64,000 bases of DNA from Rhizobium sp. Leaf306 (GTDB lineage: Bacteria > Pseudomonadota > Alphaproteobacteria > Rhizobiales > Rhizobiaceae): positions 1,260,970-1,324,969 of the forward strand of contig NZ_LMNX01000001.1 in assembly GCF_001423425.1 (NCBI RefSeq). Reading direction: 5' to 3'. Shown here one piece after another: positions 18,394 to 30,277 of the stretch. Position 1 is the first letter of the stretch. Each line of letters starts with the position of its first letter. Below the pieces are notes generated by a model. The model saw only the letters and a list, made by a program, of their open reading frames with translations, was not told the origin of the DNA and did not search any database. Both the position numbers and the translations under genes were made by a program.

Positions 18394-20292
18394 ATGCTTA
18401 CTCCTGTCAGTGCTACGCAAAGCATGCAGGCCGACCCACTCTCTCCGGTCCGTACGGTTGCTTCCACGCGTCCCATCGCGGCGGCCGCAGGAGCAGACCC
18501 TGACCTGTCCGCGAGCGATGGACTGCTTGCGGGCGCCCGCCTGAACCTTCTGTCGCTCTCCGGCCAATTGCAGCTTGCCTACGGGTCGTCGATCTTCGCC
18601 GAAACGATCGGTCAACTCCTGCAGATACCGCGAAACGACGGCGAGTTGCTGGCAGACTATGCAGAGCGCCTGACTGTCGCGGTGCAGTCCATGAATACGG
18701 ACGACATTGCAGCGCTTGAAAAAACGCTGAGACAGCTGGTCAAGGGCATGTCCGTGCCGCTGCTCGCCGAGATCCTCAAGAACCCCGGTGGTCTCGACGC
18801 AGCACGGCTGATCCTGTCGCTCGAAGCAGCGCTCGTCACGGATAGCGATACGGTTGAGAATGCAGCGGTCACCTCCTATCGGCAGAATGAGATAGCCAGC
18901 CTTCCAAAAGACGGTGCGGCACCCTCTCCTACGACGCGGCCCGGCGCCCCGCCGGCAGTTGCCCCGACTGGCCCGTCCTTGCCCGGCCCATCATCCCCCG
19001 CGCTCTCAGCGCTCCAACCCTCGACGCCCAGCCCCGCATCGCCGGCAGTTCCTCTGCCCGGTTCTTCTTCGGGCACAGCAAGTACAGAGACCCCCGGGCC
19101 ATCCCCCGGCGCTCTGCCTGACATCGGAGCAAAATCGCAGTCGGTGACGTCACCCGCCACCAGTGCAACGCCGCCGGCTCCCGGTGCAGCGGCACCAGCT
19201 ATCGCTCCGTTCTCGCCACCCACGAGCGGGTCAGCCGCCGCGGCTCCTGACACAAAGGTTCCCGGTACGGAGCTTCAGAAACCCCAACTGCTGCCGCCGC
19301 TCGTTGATCTGCAGGAAGAGCCGACCCGCGAGGCGATTCTTGCGCGGCCGATGCCGGTCCGAACAGAAGGTCTCGCGACAGCAACCGCCGACCTTCAATC
19401 CAAACCAGCTCTACCATCTCCCGCCGTCCCAAGTGCGGTTCCGATCAAGCCGGACGCAAGCCCGGCGCCTGCGCAAGCCCCGCCGATCTTGGCTGCAGAT
19501 GCGAAGCCGATGCGGCAAGTCTTGCCGCAAGTCTTACCGCAGACCGCCGTGCCGGGCATCGCGACTGTGACGAATACCGGGGCTCTGGTCGCAGCGGTTA
19601 TCGATGCCTTCGACACCGAATTGAAGATCCCGATCAGCGATGCCGAACCGGCGCCGGCGCCGAAACCCGCTGTGGAATGGCCCAGCAATCTGGCACAACT
19701 GGTGTCAGTGATTGCACCAAGCGCGCTTCAGGCAGCGCTGCTCGCGACAGGAGCTCCGGTCGACAATTCGACAGCGGCACTGTTCAAGAACCTTTTTGGC
19801 GGAGGCGGCGGTGGAACGGTGCCCCATGCCGGCGGGCATGGACAACCTGCCCCGGCTGCTCCGGACATAGACGCAATGCATACGGCCGGGATAACGGATG
19901 CCGAGGACGATCTGCTGCGCATTGCAAACGAACGTCACACCACGGCCGCAAAAGCCAGCGGAGCCCCGGAGGCGGCGCCAGAGCCTGACATCCAGCCGAT
20001 GCCGGTGCCGCTGCCGCTCGTCCAGCGCGAGGCGATTGGCCTGCCGTTTGTCCCCTACCCAATGGCGGACGACGAGCCGCGGCGCGAAAACCGCAAGACG
20101 CAGCCGGTGACGGCAGTCGACGAGGATGGCGAAGCCGACCACAGCCAGGACCAGGCTTTCGATCACCCTGATGACGGCAACGAGCCGACTGACGACGACA
20201 ACCCTGGCGACGGCGAGGCCGCATCCTCGGAGGCCAGCAACGACGATCGTCGTCCGAACGAACTTTACTGGCGCATGGCAGGGTGGGCCTGA
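18394..20292 (+). CDS. Uncharacterised 632-residue Pro/Ala-rich protein
   Basis: I do not recognise this protein. Residues 40-155 look folded and helical (LLAGARLNLLSLSGQLQLAY and IAALEKTLRQLVKGMSVPLL). Residues about 170-440 are a long Pro/Ala/Ser-rich disordered stretch, about 440-520 contain a second, possibly folded segment (NLAQLVSVIAPSALQAALLA), and the last 60 residues are very acidic before a final LYWRMAGWA. No signal peptide or TM is seen. The layout resembles FliK-type hook-length proteins but no FliK motif is visible. ATG 18394 is chosen because GGAGG lies 6 nt upstream; the frame is open to 18316. Confidence 0.75.
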   Translation: MLTPVSATQSMQADPLSPVRTVASTRPIAAAAGADPDLSASDGLLAGARLNLLSLSGQLQLAYGSSIFAETIGQLLQIPRNDGELLADYAERLTVAVQSMNTDDIAALEKTLRQLVKGMSVPLLAEILKNPGGLDAARLILSLEAALVTDSDTVENAAVTSYRQNEIASLPKDGAAPSPTTRPGAPPAVAPTGPSLPGPSSPALSALQPSTPSPASPAVPLPGSSSGTASTETPGPSPGALPDIGAKSQSVTSPATSATPPAPGAAAPAIAPFSPPTSGSAAAAPDTKVPGTELQKPQLLPPLVDLQEEPTREAILARPMPVRTEGLATATADLQSKPALPSPAVPSAVPIKPDASPAPAQAPPILAADAKPMRQVLPQVLPQTAVPGIATVTNTGALVAAVIDAFDTELKIPISDAEPAPAPKPAVEWPSNLAQLVSVIAPSALQAALLATGAPVDNSTAALFKNLFGGGGGGTVPHAGGHGQPAPAAPDIDAMHTAGITDAEDDLLRIANERHTTAAKASGAPEAAPEPDIQPMPVPLPLVQREAIGLPFVPYPMADDEPRRENRKTQPVTAVDEDGEADHSQDQAFDHPDDGNEPTDDDNPGDGEAASSEASNDDRRPNELYWRMAGWA

Positions 20293-20330
20293 GCCGACAG
20301 TTCACGGTGCGACCCAAAAAAAGCGGGCAT

Positions 20331-20366
20331 GAAAAAAGCCGCCGGATCTTTCGATCCGGCGGCTTT
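20331..20366 (-). terminator. Terminator of rpsA
   Basis: A perfect 14-bp stem (20335-20348 with 20353-20366, core GCCGCCGGATC) with loop TTTC. On the minus strand it is followed by TTTTTTC, so it ends rpsA transcription, 21 nt after the rpsA stop. It may also stop plus-strand reading from the Pro-rich gene, although there the tail is weaker. Confidence 0.9.
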
Positions 20367-20386
20367 CGCATTTCAAGCTACAACGA

Positions 20387-22090
20387 TTACTCGCTGCCGC
20401 GGTTCTTCAGAGCCGCGCCGAGGATGTCGCCGAGCGAAGCGCCGCTGTCGGACGAACCGAACTGTGCAACTGCTTCCTTTTCTTCAGCGATCTCGAGAGC
20501 CTTGATCGACAGCATGACCTTGCGATCCTTCTTGGAGAAGTTCGTGACGCGGGCGTCAAAAACCTGACCAACCGAGAAACGCTCCGGACGCTGATCGTCG
20601 CGATCGCGTGCCAGGTCGTTGCGGCGGATGAAGGACGTGATGTCTTCGTGAGCAACAAGCTTCACTTCAACACCACCGTCGTTGACGGCGATGACTTCGC
20701 ACGAAACGACAGCGTTCTTGCGCAGTTCGCCGGATGTTGCGGCTTCGCCGACAGCATCCTTGCCGAGCTGCTTGATGCCGAGCGAGATACGCTCCTTCTC
20801 GACGTCCACATCCAGAACGACAGCCTTAACGACGTCGCCCTTGTTGAACTCCTCGATGACCTGTTCGCCTGGACGGTTCCAGTCGAGGTCGGAGAGGTGA
20901 ACCATGCCGTCAACGTCGCCGTCGAGGCCGATGAACAGGCCGAATTCGGTCTTGTTCTTGACTTCGCCTTCGACTTCAGTGCCGGCCGGATGGCTGAACG
21001 CAAATGCCTGCCATGGGTTCTCGAGGGTCTGCTTGAGACCGAGCGAGATGCGGCGCTTCGACGGATCGACTTCGAGAACGACAACGTCGACGTCCTGCGT
21101 GGTCGAAAGGATCTTGCCGGGATGTACGTTCTTCTTGGTCCAGGACATTTCCGAGATGTGGATCAGGCCTTCGATGCCTGGCTCCAGCTCGACGAATGCG
21201 CCGTAGTCCGTGATGTTCGTGACGGTACCGGAGATCTTCTTGCCAACCGGGTACTTGGCAGCAATGCCATCCCACGGATCCGACTCGAGCTGCTTCATGC
21301 CGAGCGAGATGCGGTGGGTTTCCTGGTTGATGCGGATGATCTGAACCTTGACCTGCTGGCCAATGGACAGGATTTCCGACGGATGGTTGACGCGGCGCCA
21401 TGCCATGTCGGTCACGTGCAGCAGGCCATCGATGCCGCCGAGGTCAACGAACGCACCGTAATCGGTGATGTTCTTGACGACGCCGTCAACAACCTGACCT
21501 TCTTCAAGGTTCTGAACGATTTCCGAGCGCTGTTCTGCACGGGACTCTTCAAGAACCGTACGACGCGAAACAACGATGTTGCCGCGACGCTTGTCCATCT
21601 TGAGGATTTCGAAGGGCTGCGGGTTGTGCATCAGCGGGGTCACGTCGCGGATCGGACGAATGTCGACCTGGCTGCGCGGAAGGAAGGCAACAGCGCCGTC
21701 GAGATCGACCGTGAAGCCGCCCTTGACCTGGTTGAAGATAACGCCTTCAACGCGTTCGCCAGCTTCGAACTTGACTTCGAGCTTGACCCAGCTCTCTTCG
21801 CGGCGAGCCTTCTCGCGCGACAGAACTGCTTCGCCAAGCGCGTTTTCGATGCGCTCGACATAGACTTCGACTTCGTCGCCGACCTTCAGCGAACCGTCTT
21901 TGCCCTTGACGCCGAATTCCTTCAGCGCGATGCGACCTTCGACCTTGAGGCCGACGTCAACAACGGCCATGTCCTTTTCGATCGCCGTTACCAGACCTTT
22001 GGTAACGTAGCCTTCGGCCAGATCATTGGTTGCGAAGGATTCTTCGAGAAGGGCTGCGAAGTCCTCCCGCGACGGGTTAGTTACTGCCAT
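20387..22090 (-). CDS. rpsA: 30S ribosomal protein S1
   Basis: A 567-residue protein with six successive S1 RNA-binding repeats, seen as repeated GAFVDLGGIDGLLHVTDMAW and GAFVELEPGIEGLIHISEMS units with the linking VKVQIIRIN and VDVVVLEVD strands. S1 recruits mRNAs with weak or structured leaders to the ribosome. Start ATG 22090 (MAVTNPSREDFAALLEE), with AGGAGA a few nt before; the frame is open upstream to 22162 but that part is not homologous. It lies downstream of cmk on the same strand, with 156 nt between, and ends at a strong hairpin. Confidence 0.98.
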   Translation of the reverse strand: MAVTNPSREDFAALLEESFATNDLAEGYVTKGLVTAIEKDMAVVDVGLKVEGRIALKEFGVKGKDGSLKVGDEVEVYVERIENALGEAVLSREKARREESWVKLEVKFEAGERVEGVIFNQVKGGFTVDLDGAVAFLPRSQVDIRPIRDVTPLMHNPQPFEILKMDKRRGNIVVSRRTVLEESRAEQRSEIVQNLEEGQVVDGVVKNITDYGAFVDLGGIDGLLHVTDMAWRRVNHPSEILSIGQQVKVQIIRINQETHRISLGMKQLESDPWDGIAAKYPVGKKISGTVTNITDYGAFVELEPGIEGLIHISEMSWTKKNVHPGKILSTTQDVDVVVLEVDPSKRRISLGLKQTLENPWQAFAFSHPAGTEVEGEVKNKTEFGLFIGLDGDVDGMVHLSDLDWNRPGEQVIEEFNKGDVVKAVVLDVDVEKERISLGIKQLGKDAVGEAATSGELRKNAVVSCEVIAVNDGGVEVKLVAHEDITSFIRRNDLARDRDDQRPERFSVGQVFDARVTNFSKKDRKVMLSIKALEIAEEKEAVAQFGSSDSGASLGDILGAALKNRGSE

Positions 22091-22246
22091 GAAATCTCCT
22101 GGTCGTGTCCAGTCAAGGACACATTGCGCCGTGGGTTCGTGTTGATCACACCCGAAATCCAAGCCCGCCTCGTCATGTTCAGAGGCAATCCGGCGCGAGG
22201 ACTAAGATATCGGGCTCGAATGCGCCGCCGGTTATCCGGTCGGTCA

Positions 22247-22900
22247 TCATCCTTTCAGGGCGGCGTCGATAATCGCCTTCGCGGCCTGAAACGCGGCCTC
22301 TATACCCATTTCTGACGTATCAAGCAAGTGCGCGTCTTTCGCAGGCTTCAAAGGGCTGTCGGCACGCCCCATGTCGCGCTCGTCGCGCTTTCGCACATCG
22401 GCAAAAATCTCGTCGAAATCTGCGGCATCGCCGCGGCCAACGATCTCGTCGTAACGGCGTCTGGCGCGCACTTCAGGCGATGCGGTGACATATAGTTTCA
22501 CGGGTGCATCGGGGCAGACGACGGTGCCGATATCACGCCCGTCGAGCACCGTGCCTGGCTTGCGCCTCGAAAACGCCTGCTGCGCTTCCACCAGCGCCCG
22601 GCGCACGGCGGGCATGACGGCGATCTTCGAGGCCGCTTCGCCAATCGCATGGGCCGACAGGATTTCGCGGTCGAGACCTGCCAGTTCGACGTCTCGCGCC
22701 ATCGTCTCGGCAACACCCTCGTCGTTGAGCGGCAGACCCCGGTCGAGCAGCGCCTTGGCGGCTGCGCGGTAGGTGAGGCCCGTATCGAGGTGCTGGAAGC
22801 CGTAGGTTTCAGCGATCTGGCGCGACAGCGTGCCCTTGCCGGCTGCGGCCGGGCCGTCGATTGCGATCACCAGAGGCGTAGTTCTATCTGCAGAATTCAT
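22247..22900 (-). CDS. cmk: Cytidylate kinase
   Basis: A 217-residue P-loop kinase. The Walker A motif is [11 protein letters not shown] (residues 14-24), followed by the CMP-binding region [10 protein letters not shown] and [15 protein letters not shown], and the lid RARRRYDEI. It phosphorylates CMP and dCMP in nucleotide salvage. Its start overlaps the stop of the upstream PaiB-like gene in ATGA, so the two are translationally coupled. aroA-paiB-cmk-rpsA run in the same direction; aroA, cmk and rpsA together are a widespread conserved group. Confidence 0.97.
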   Translation of the reverse strand: MNSADRTTPLVIAIDGPAAAGKGTLSRQIAETYGFQHLDTGLTYRAAAKALLDRGLPLNDEGVAETMARDVELAGLDREILSAHAIGEAASKIAVMPAVRRALVEAQQAFSRRKPGTVLDGRDIGTVVCPDAPVKLYVTASPEVRARRRYDEIVGRGDAADFDEIFADVRKRDERDMGRADSPLKPAKDAHLLDTSEMGIEAAFQAAKAIIDAALKG

Positions 22901-23538
22901 GTCAGGCGGGAGGCTCCGTAGCGGCGGACAAGATCGGCCATTTGGTCCTGTCCGGGCATGTTATCAAGTCCGGAGGCTACGCCTTCGCGATCGCCGACCG
23001 GGCGGTTCTGACTGACCTTCCACTTTCCTTCGATCGCCGCGATCTCGATCTCGACACCGACGATACCCTTCAACTGGGCGGAAATGAAATCGTCTGGCGC
23101 ATCGTTGACGGACCAGGGCATCGGCCGGCTGCTCTCATGCTGGCTGGTGATTGCCTCGATCTGGGCAAGCAGCCAGCCGGCGTCTTCGACGATGCGGGCC
23201 GGACCGCGGGCCTGAACGATGGCATAGTTCCAGGTGGGCACGACCTTACCCGTCTCCTGCTTGGTCTGGTACCAGGACGGTGTGACGTAGCTATCGGCGC
23301 CCTGAAACACAGCAAGGACGCTCGCGCCGTCGCGGATGTCTTTCCACTGGCTGTTCGCCCGGGCAAGATGCAACCGCAGCACACCTTTTTCGGCAGCTTC
23401 TCCATCAAGGTGAAACGGCACCGGATTGGCCAGCAGACCGGAATTTCCCGATGTGATCAGCATGCCCAGCGGATGGGCGCGGATCAGCGCATGCTGGGTG
23501 CCGAGATCGTCTTCGCGGAAATGCGGCGGTTGGTACAT
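22897..23538 (-). CDS. PaiB-type FMN-binding protein
   Basis: A 213-residue member of the FMN-binding negative transcriptional regulator family (PF04299). It starts [20 protein letters not shown] and contains [32 protein letters not shown] and [20 protein letters not shown], the usual FMN-binding split-barrel motifs. B. subtilis PaiB was linked to control of sporulation and protease genes; the role in rhizobia is unknown. Its position inside the aroA-cmk pair is unusual. It overlaps cmk by 4 nt and starts 12 nt after the aroA stop, so it must be co-expressed with both. Confidence 0.9.
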   Translation of the reverse strand: MYQPPHFREDDLGTQHALIRAHPLGMLITSGNSGLLANPVPFHLDGEAAEKGVLRLHLARANSQWKDIRDGASVLAVFQGADSYVTPSWYQTKQETGKVVPTWNYAIVQARGPARIVEDAGWLLAQIEAITSQHESSRPMPWSVNDAPDDFISAQLKGIVGVEIEIAAIEGKWKVSQNRPVGDREGVASGLDNMPGQDQMADLVRRYGASRLT

Positions 23539-23549
23539 TAGCGTGCGCC

Positions 23550-24956
<1,407 letters not shown>

Positions 24957-25130
24957 TTATCACAAAGCAAAAGGCGGGTCATTAGCCTGCCTGCCAAGGA
25001 ATTCAGGAAAAGTTAGTCTTTGACATGGAGCCCGCCAGGCCTTATGGGGACCGGCTTAGATTTTTCACCCATTGATTGCCGCTTTATGCGGCTTCGCCGA
25101 CCTGTTCGGCCATCTCATGAGGCTTTGATA

Positions 25131-25520
25131 GTGGCTAAAGCGGAACTCGGAACCAAGCGCACCGACCCGGATACCGGCAAGAAGTTTTACGATCTGAACC
25201 GCGATCCCGTCGTTTCCCCCTATAGCGGCAAGTCCTGGCCGTTGTCGTTCTTCGCCGAAAACAGCGCCGCTGCAAAGCTGGAGCAGGCGGAAGAAGAAGA
25301 TGTCGAGGAAGTCGACGTTGAGAACCCAACTGTCGAGCCCGTCGCAACCGACGACGCCGACGATGCGGCAACCGGCGACGACATCCCGGATCTGGGCGAC
25401 GACGATGATGTCGATATCGGCGACGATGACGACAACACCTTCCTCGAAGCCGACGAAGACGATGAAGACGACGACGTAACCGGCATTGTCGGCGTTGGCG
25501 GCGACGACGACGAGAATTGA
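25131..25520 (+). CDS. TIGR02300 family protein
   Basis: A 129-residue protein of unknown function. The conserved N-terminus AKAELGTKRTDPDTGKKFYD followed by LNRDPVVSPYSGKSWPLSFF defines the TIGR02300 family of Alphaproteobacteria; the rest is a long acidic Asp/Glu/Val tail. The first part resembles a zinc-ribbon-like FYDLNRDPIVSPYTG fold that lacks the Cys pairs. The start is GTG 25131 with TGAGG upstream; the frame is open further upstream but unsupported. The location between aroA and tRNA-Ala is conserved in rhizobia as far as I recall. Confidence 0.88.
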   Translation: MAKAELGTKRTDPDTGKKFYDLNRDPVVSPYSGKSWPLSFFAENSAAAKLEQAEEEDVEEVDVENPTVEPVATDDADDAATGDDIPDLGDDDDVDIGDDDDNTFLEADEDDEDDDVTGIVGVGGDDDEN

Positions 25521-25531
25521 TCTTTCGACCT

Positions 25532-25567
25532 AAAGCCCGGTAATTTGAAGAAAAATTGCCGGGCTTT
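25532..25567 (+). terminator. Terminator after the TIGR02300 gene
   Basis: AAAGCCCGG (25532-25540) pairs with CCGGGCTTT (25559-25567), extended by AT-rich inner pairing. It lies 11 nt after the stop codon. The T tail is short. Confidence 0.7.
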
Positions 25568-25577
25568 GAAAAACAGG

Positions 25578-25606
25578 CTTGCACTCTCCGAAAACCGGAC
25601 GTAATA
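25578..25606 (+). promoter_or_regulatory. Promoter of tRNA-Ala
   Basis: CTTGCA (25578-25583), 17 nt, GTAATA (25601-25606). The start of transcription would be near 25613, about 60 nt before the mature tRNA. The same CTTGCA box is seen for ffs and rimP in this window. Confidence 0.55.
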
Positions 25607-25674
25607 AGCCGCCACTCCGGTCAGCATCGCTGCTTCGGAGTTCCCAAGGACCGGAACACCCGGACCACCCTGAT

Positions 25675-25750
<76 letters not shown>

Positions 25751-25796
25751 AATCTTTCTCCGAACAAACCGACTGCTGAATAGAGGCCGACAAGGC

Positions 25797-26060
25797 CTAA
25801 TTCGCGAAGTACGCGGCTGTGCTGTGCGCAGCTTTCGTCTGATGAATCCGGGTGCGGCGGGCGGCGAGTTTGCGGGTTTTGTGGGCCGCGTGCCGGAAGC
25901 GCTTCTTGGTGCGCTCGACTTCGCGCAGATAGCCGAGATCTGAGGCCAGAACCTCGTCCTGGTACTGCTGGCGGCGAGCATCCGCGATCTGGCGAACCAC
26001 CAAGGCGCCGGTCCCTGCGAGAGTGGCGACCGCTGCAATCAGAATTAAAATTACCGTCAT
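25797..26060 (-). CDS. Small basic membrane-anchored hypothetical protein
   Basis: An 87-residue protein with one N-terminal TM (MTVILILIAAVATLAGTGAL) followed by a strongly basic cytoplasmic part (RRQQYQDEVLASDLGYLREV, then KKRFRHAAHKTRKLAARRTR). I recognise no family. ATG 26060 is preferred because GGAGG lies 7 nt upstream; the frame is open to 26117. It converges on tRNA-Ala. Coding potential is supported by the ribosome-binding site and the clear TM plus basic tail, not by homology. Confidence 0.6.
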   Translation of the reverse strand: MTVILILIAAVATLAGTGALVVRQIADARRQQYQDEVLASDLGYLREVERTKKRFRHAAHKTRKLAARRTRIHQTKAAHSTAAYFAN

Positions 26061-26160
26061 TGCCGTTTCCTCCATCCCCATAACGCGGAAGGAGCGCAAA
26101 GGTTCGCTTTCCCGCATTGGAGGTAGTGGAACACGGAACTGGTTACGGCCGATTTAAAGG

Positions 26161-27162
<1,002 letters not shown>

Positions 27163-27236
27163 GAGCGTATTCCCACTTCTGTCGTTTGGTGCAATCGCGG
27201 ACGCTGTCCCGTCCGGCACGATTGCTTGCGTTGCTT

Positions 27237-28301
27237 TCAGAGATAGATCGGCTTGCCGGTCCGTGCGCTTTCATCCGCCGCAAGGCAGATGCGCAGCGAC
27301 TGGACCGCATCGTCTATGTGCCGGCTGAGATCGATATCCTCGCGGATCGCCTTCAGCATATAGGCCTGCTCGAAATCGCAAAGCTGCTGATGGCCGGGTT
27401 CGCCCGCCATCGTCATATCCTCGTCGGGCCTGATGAACCTGCCGTCCGGGCCGGTCTCGGCGTTGTGAAGGCGAATGACAGAGGTTTTGGTATGGGTGTC
27501 GATATCGTCGGATTTGGCATTGGGGTCCATGACGATCGAGACCGAGCCTCTCGGCGACATCACGTCCTTCACGAAGAACGCAGTTTCGGAAATCATCGGG
27601 CCCCAGCCCGCCTCGTACCAGCCGACCGATTTGTCATCGAAGATCACCTGAAGGTGGCCGTAATTATACATGTCGGGCGCAATTTCATCGGAAAGGCGCA
27701 GGCCCATGCCGCGCACTTCCACCGGCTTGGCATCGGTGATCTGGCACATGACATCGACATAATGAACGCCGCAATCAACGATCGGCGGCGTCGTCTGCAT
27801 CAGCGCCTTGTGGACATCCCAGGTGGGGCCTGACGATTGCTGGTTGAGGTTCATCCGGAAGACATAGGGCGGTCCGAGCTTGCGGGCTTCGGCAATCAGG
27901 CGGATCCAGGAAGGATGATGGCGCAGGATATAGCCGATCACCAGCTTCTTGCCCGCGACCTTGGCGGCGGAAACGACGCGCTCGGCATCGGCAACCGTGG
28001 TTGCCAGCGGCTTTTCGACAAACACGTCGCAACCGGCTTCGAAGGCGGCAACTGCATAGTCTGCATGGCTGTCGGAATAGGTGCAGATGGCGCAGAGGTC
28101 CGGCTTCAGCTCGGCAAGGGCTGTCAGGAAATCGGCATGGATCTCGTAGCCGGCAAGGGCCGGATCGAGCGTCGGCGTCGAGCGGTTGACGAGACCGACG
28201 ATCTCGAAGCCCGGGTTGTTGTGATAGGCCAGCGCATGGCTACGGCCCATATTGCCGAGGCCTGCGACGAGAACGCGGATCGGCTTTTCGGTTGAACTCA
28301 C
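27237..28301 (-). CDS. Gfo/Idh/MocA family oxidoreductase
   Basis: A 354-residue NAD(P)-dependent dehydrogenase. The N-terminal Rossmann fold shows [20 protein letters not shown] (residues 9-28) and the family motif EKPLATT with the conserved Lys. The C-terminal part carries the substrate-binding beta sheet, with [13 protein letters not shown] supplying the conserved Asp/His. Members oxidise sugars and sugar derivatives. Being inside an amino-sugar ABC operon it may act on an imported sugar, but no step of the known GlcNAc/MurNAc route needs it. It overlaps the upstream permease gene by 4 nt. Confidence 0.9.
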   Translation of the reverse strand: MSSTEKPIRVLVAGLGNMGRSHALAYHNNPGFEIVGLVNRSTPTLDPALAGYEIHADFLTALAELKPDLCAICTYSDSHADYAVAAFEAGCDVFVEKPLATTVADAERVVSAAKVAGKKLVIGYILRHHPSWIRLIAEARKLGPPYVFRMNLNQQSSGPTWDVHKALMQTTPPIVDCGVHYVDVMCQITDAKPVEVRGMGLRLSDEIAPDMYNYGHLQVIFDDKSVGWYEAGWGPMISETAFFVKDVMSPRGSVSIVMDPNAKSDDIDTHTKTSVIRLHNAETGPDGRFIRPDEDMTMAGEPGHQQLCDFEQAYMLKAIREDIDLSRHIDDAVQSLRICLAADESARTGKPIYL

Positions 28302-29140
28302 TTGACGGCTCCAGACGTGATGCCGCGGATCAGTTGCCGCGAGAAGATGACGTAAAGGACAAGGATCGGCAGGATGGCGAGCGACAGCGCTGCCAGCACC
28401 GCGTTCCAGTTGGTGACGAACTGGCCGATAAAGATCTGCGATCCGAGCGTTACCGTCTTGGTGGCCTCAGAGGGCGCGAGGATCAGCGGGAACCAGAGAT
28501 CGTTCCAGATCGGGATCATGGTGAAGACGGCGACCGTTGCCATGGCCGGGCGCACAAGCGGCAGGACCAGACGGAAGAAGATCGCATATTCCGAGAGCCC
28601 ATCGATGCGCCCGGCATTTTTGAGATCGTCGGAGACCGAGCGCATGAATTCGGACAGGATGAAGATCGCAAGCGGTATCCCTTGCGCCGTGTAGACGAGG
28701 ATCAACGCGGTGAGCGTGTTGACGAGGCCCGACGCGACCATGCCCTGCAGGATAGCAACCGTGCCGAGCCGGATGGGGATCATGATGCCGATCGCCATGT
28801 AGAGGCCGAGCAGCGTGTTGCCGCGGAAGCGATACTCTGACAGCGCAAAGGCGGCCATCGCGCCGAACAACAGCACGAGCGCGATCGAGACGACCGTGAC
28901 GATCATGCTGTTCTGGAAATAGCCGATGAAATCCGCCTGTCCGAGAACCGTCTGGTAGCCGATCAGGCTGAAGCTCGACGGTGTGGGAACCTGCATCGGA
29001 TTGCGGAAGATCGAATTGCGATCCTTGAACGAGTTGATGATGGTGAGGAACACCGGGAAGAGCGCGATCAGCGTGTAGGCGATCAAAGCCAGATGCACGA
29101 GGCTTGAGCGGATCGGTGAAGAGCGTGCCTTGTTGGACAT
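28298..29140 (-). CDS. Carbohydrate ABC transporter permease, MalG type
   Basis: A 280-residue inner-membrane protein with six TM segments. The binding-protein-dependent transport motif is seen as EFMRSVSDDLKNAGRIDGLS followed by EYAIFFRLVLPLVRPAMATV. It is the second of two permeases forming the channel. Start ATG 29140 (MSNKARSSPIRSS); the frame is open upstream but without homology. It overlaps the oxidoreductase gene by 4 nt and follows the first permease by 13 nt. Confidence 0.93.
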   Translation of the reverse strand: MSNKARSSPIRSSLVHLALIAYTLIALFPVFLTIINSFKDRNSIFRNPMQVPTPSSFSLIGYQTVLGQADFIGYFQNSMIVTVVSIALVLLFGAMAAFALSEYRFRGNTLLGLYMAIGIMIPIRLGTVAILQGMVASGLVNTLTALILVYTAQGIPLAIFILSEFMRSVSDDLKNAGRIDGLSEYAIFFRLVLPLVRPAMATVAVFTMIPIWNDLWFPLILAPSEATKTVTLGSQIFIGQFVTNWNAVLAALSLAILPILVLYVIFSRQLIRGITSGAVK

Positions 29141-29153
29141 ATCTACACGCCCC

Positions 29154-30107
29154 CTAGAACTGGTAGCGGCGCATGCGCCGCTGGATGGCGAAAAGATAGA
29201 AGGAAACGCCGGCAAGGATGATGACGAACATCACCGCTGCGATCGTTGCCCCCATGGAGCGATCTCCGAGTTGCAGCTGGAAACCGAAGAAGGTGCGGTA
29301 GAGAAGCGTGCCGAGAATATCCGTCGACATATCAGGGCCCGCAAGCGCGCCCTGCACCGTGTAGACCAGATCGAAGGCGTTGAAATTTCCGACGAAGGTC
29401 AGGATCGAGATGATGCCGATCGCCGGCAGAATGAGCGGCAGCTTGATCTTCCAGAACTGGCTCCAGCCGGTAATGCCGTCGCATTCGGCAGCTTCGACCA
29501 CCTCTTCGGGGATGCTGAGCAACGCCGCATAGATCAGCATCATGGGTATGCCGACATATTGCCATACCGAAATCAGGGAAACGGCAATCAGCGCCGGCCC
29601 GGACTGACCGAGCCAGGGCGCAAACAGCCATTTGGCACCGGCAAGGCTCATCAGCCAGGGCGCAACGCCCCAGATGGGCGAGAGGATGAGCTTCCAGATA
29701 AAGCCGACGATGACGAAGGAGAGAAGCGTCGGAAGAAAGATGGCGGTGCGGTAAAAGGCGGCGAAACGCAGTTTCGGCAGCGACAGGAGTGCTGCGAGCG
29801 CAATGCCGATCGGGTTCTGCACGCACATGTGGATGGCGAAGAAGATCAGGTTGTTGGTGAGCGCATTCCAGAAATCGCGCGCCCAGCGCACATCACCGAA
29901 CAGGACCTGGTAGTTTGCAAAGCCGACGAAGGACTGAGCACCATCGACAGTGTTGTAGAACGAAAGCCTGAGCGTCTCGATCAGCGGCAGGATCATGATC
30001 GCCGTGTAGACCAGCAGCGCCGGCGCCATGAAGACGACGATATGCCAGCGGAACGGGCGCTTGATCGATACCAGCTGCAGGGCAGATGAAGGGTGGATGT
30101 CGCTCAT
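29154..30107 (-). CDS. Carbohydrate ABC transporter permease, MalF type
   Basis: A 317-residue permease with six or more TM segments and the EAA loop SIPEEVVEAAECDGITGWSQ followed by FWKIKLPLILPAIGIISILT. It pairs with the MalG-type permease downstream. Start ATG 30107 (MSDIHPSSALQLVS). It is separated from the binding-protein gene by a 170-bp gap that holds a RIME-like palindromic repeat, whereas all other gaps in this operon are under 20 bp, apart from the 74 bp before the ATPase gene. Confidence 0.93.
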   Translation of the reverse strand: MSDIHPSSALQLVSIKRPFRWHIVVFMAPALLVYTAIMILPLIETLRLSFYNTVDGAQSFVGFANYQVLFGDVRWARDFWNALTNNLIFFAIHMCVQNPIGIALAALLSLPKLRFAAFYRTAIFLPTLLSFVIVGFIWKLILSPIWGVAPWLMSLAGAKWLFAPWLGQSGPALIAVSLISVWQYVGIPMMLIYAALLSIPEEVVEAAECDGITGWSQFWKIKLPLILPAIGIISILTFVGNFNAFDLVYTVQGALAGPDMSTDILGTLLYRTFFGFQLQLGDRSMGATIAAVMFVIILAGVSFYLFAIQRRMRRYQF

Positions 30108-30155
30108 GGCTTTGCCTGTTTTCTTGTGCTTGCGCTGGCGCAGCATGATCACGAT

Positions 30156-30270
30156 ACCTCCCCCTTGAAGGGGGAGGTCGCAGCGAAGCTGCAGGTGGGG
30201 GTGACACCACACGCACAAGGATCACCCCACCCCGGCCCGTCGGGCCGACCCTCCCCATCAAGGGGAGGGT
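30156..30270. repeat. RIME-like palindromic intergenic repeat
   Basis: Two strong palindromes flank a central region: 30156-30178 (ACCTCCCCC/GGGGGAGGT) and 30248-30270 (ACCCTCCCC/GGGGAGGGT), with GGCCCGTCGGGCC in between. The total of about 115 bp and this arrangement match the Rhizobium-specific intergenic mosaic elements. Inside an operon, between the binding-protein gene and the first permease gene, it would form stable RNA hairpins that can protect the upstream binding-protein mRNA. Confidence 0.75.
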
Positions 30271-30277
30271 AAGCTTG

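Noticed and set aside
20648-22315. 555-codon plus-strand open frame opposite rpsA
   Set aside because: A shadow of the strongly biased rpsA sequence; no domain and no ribosome-binding site.
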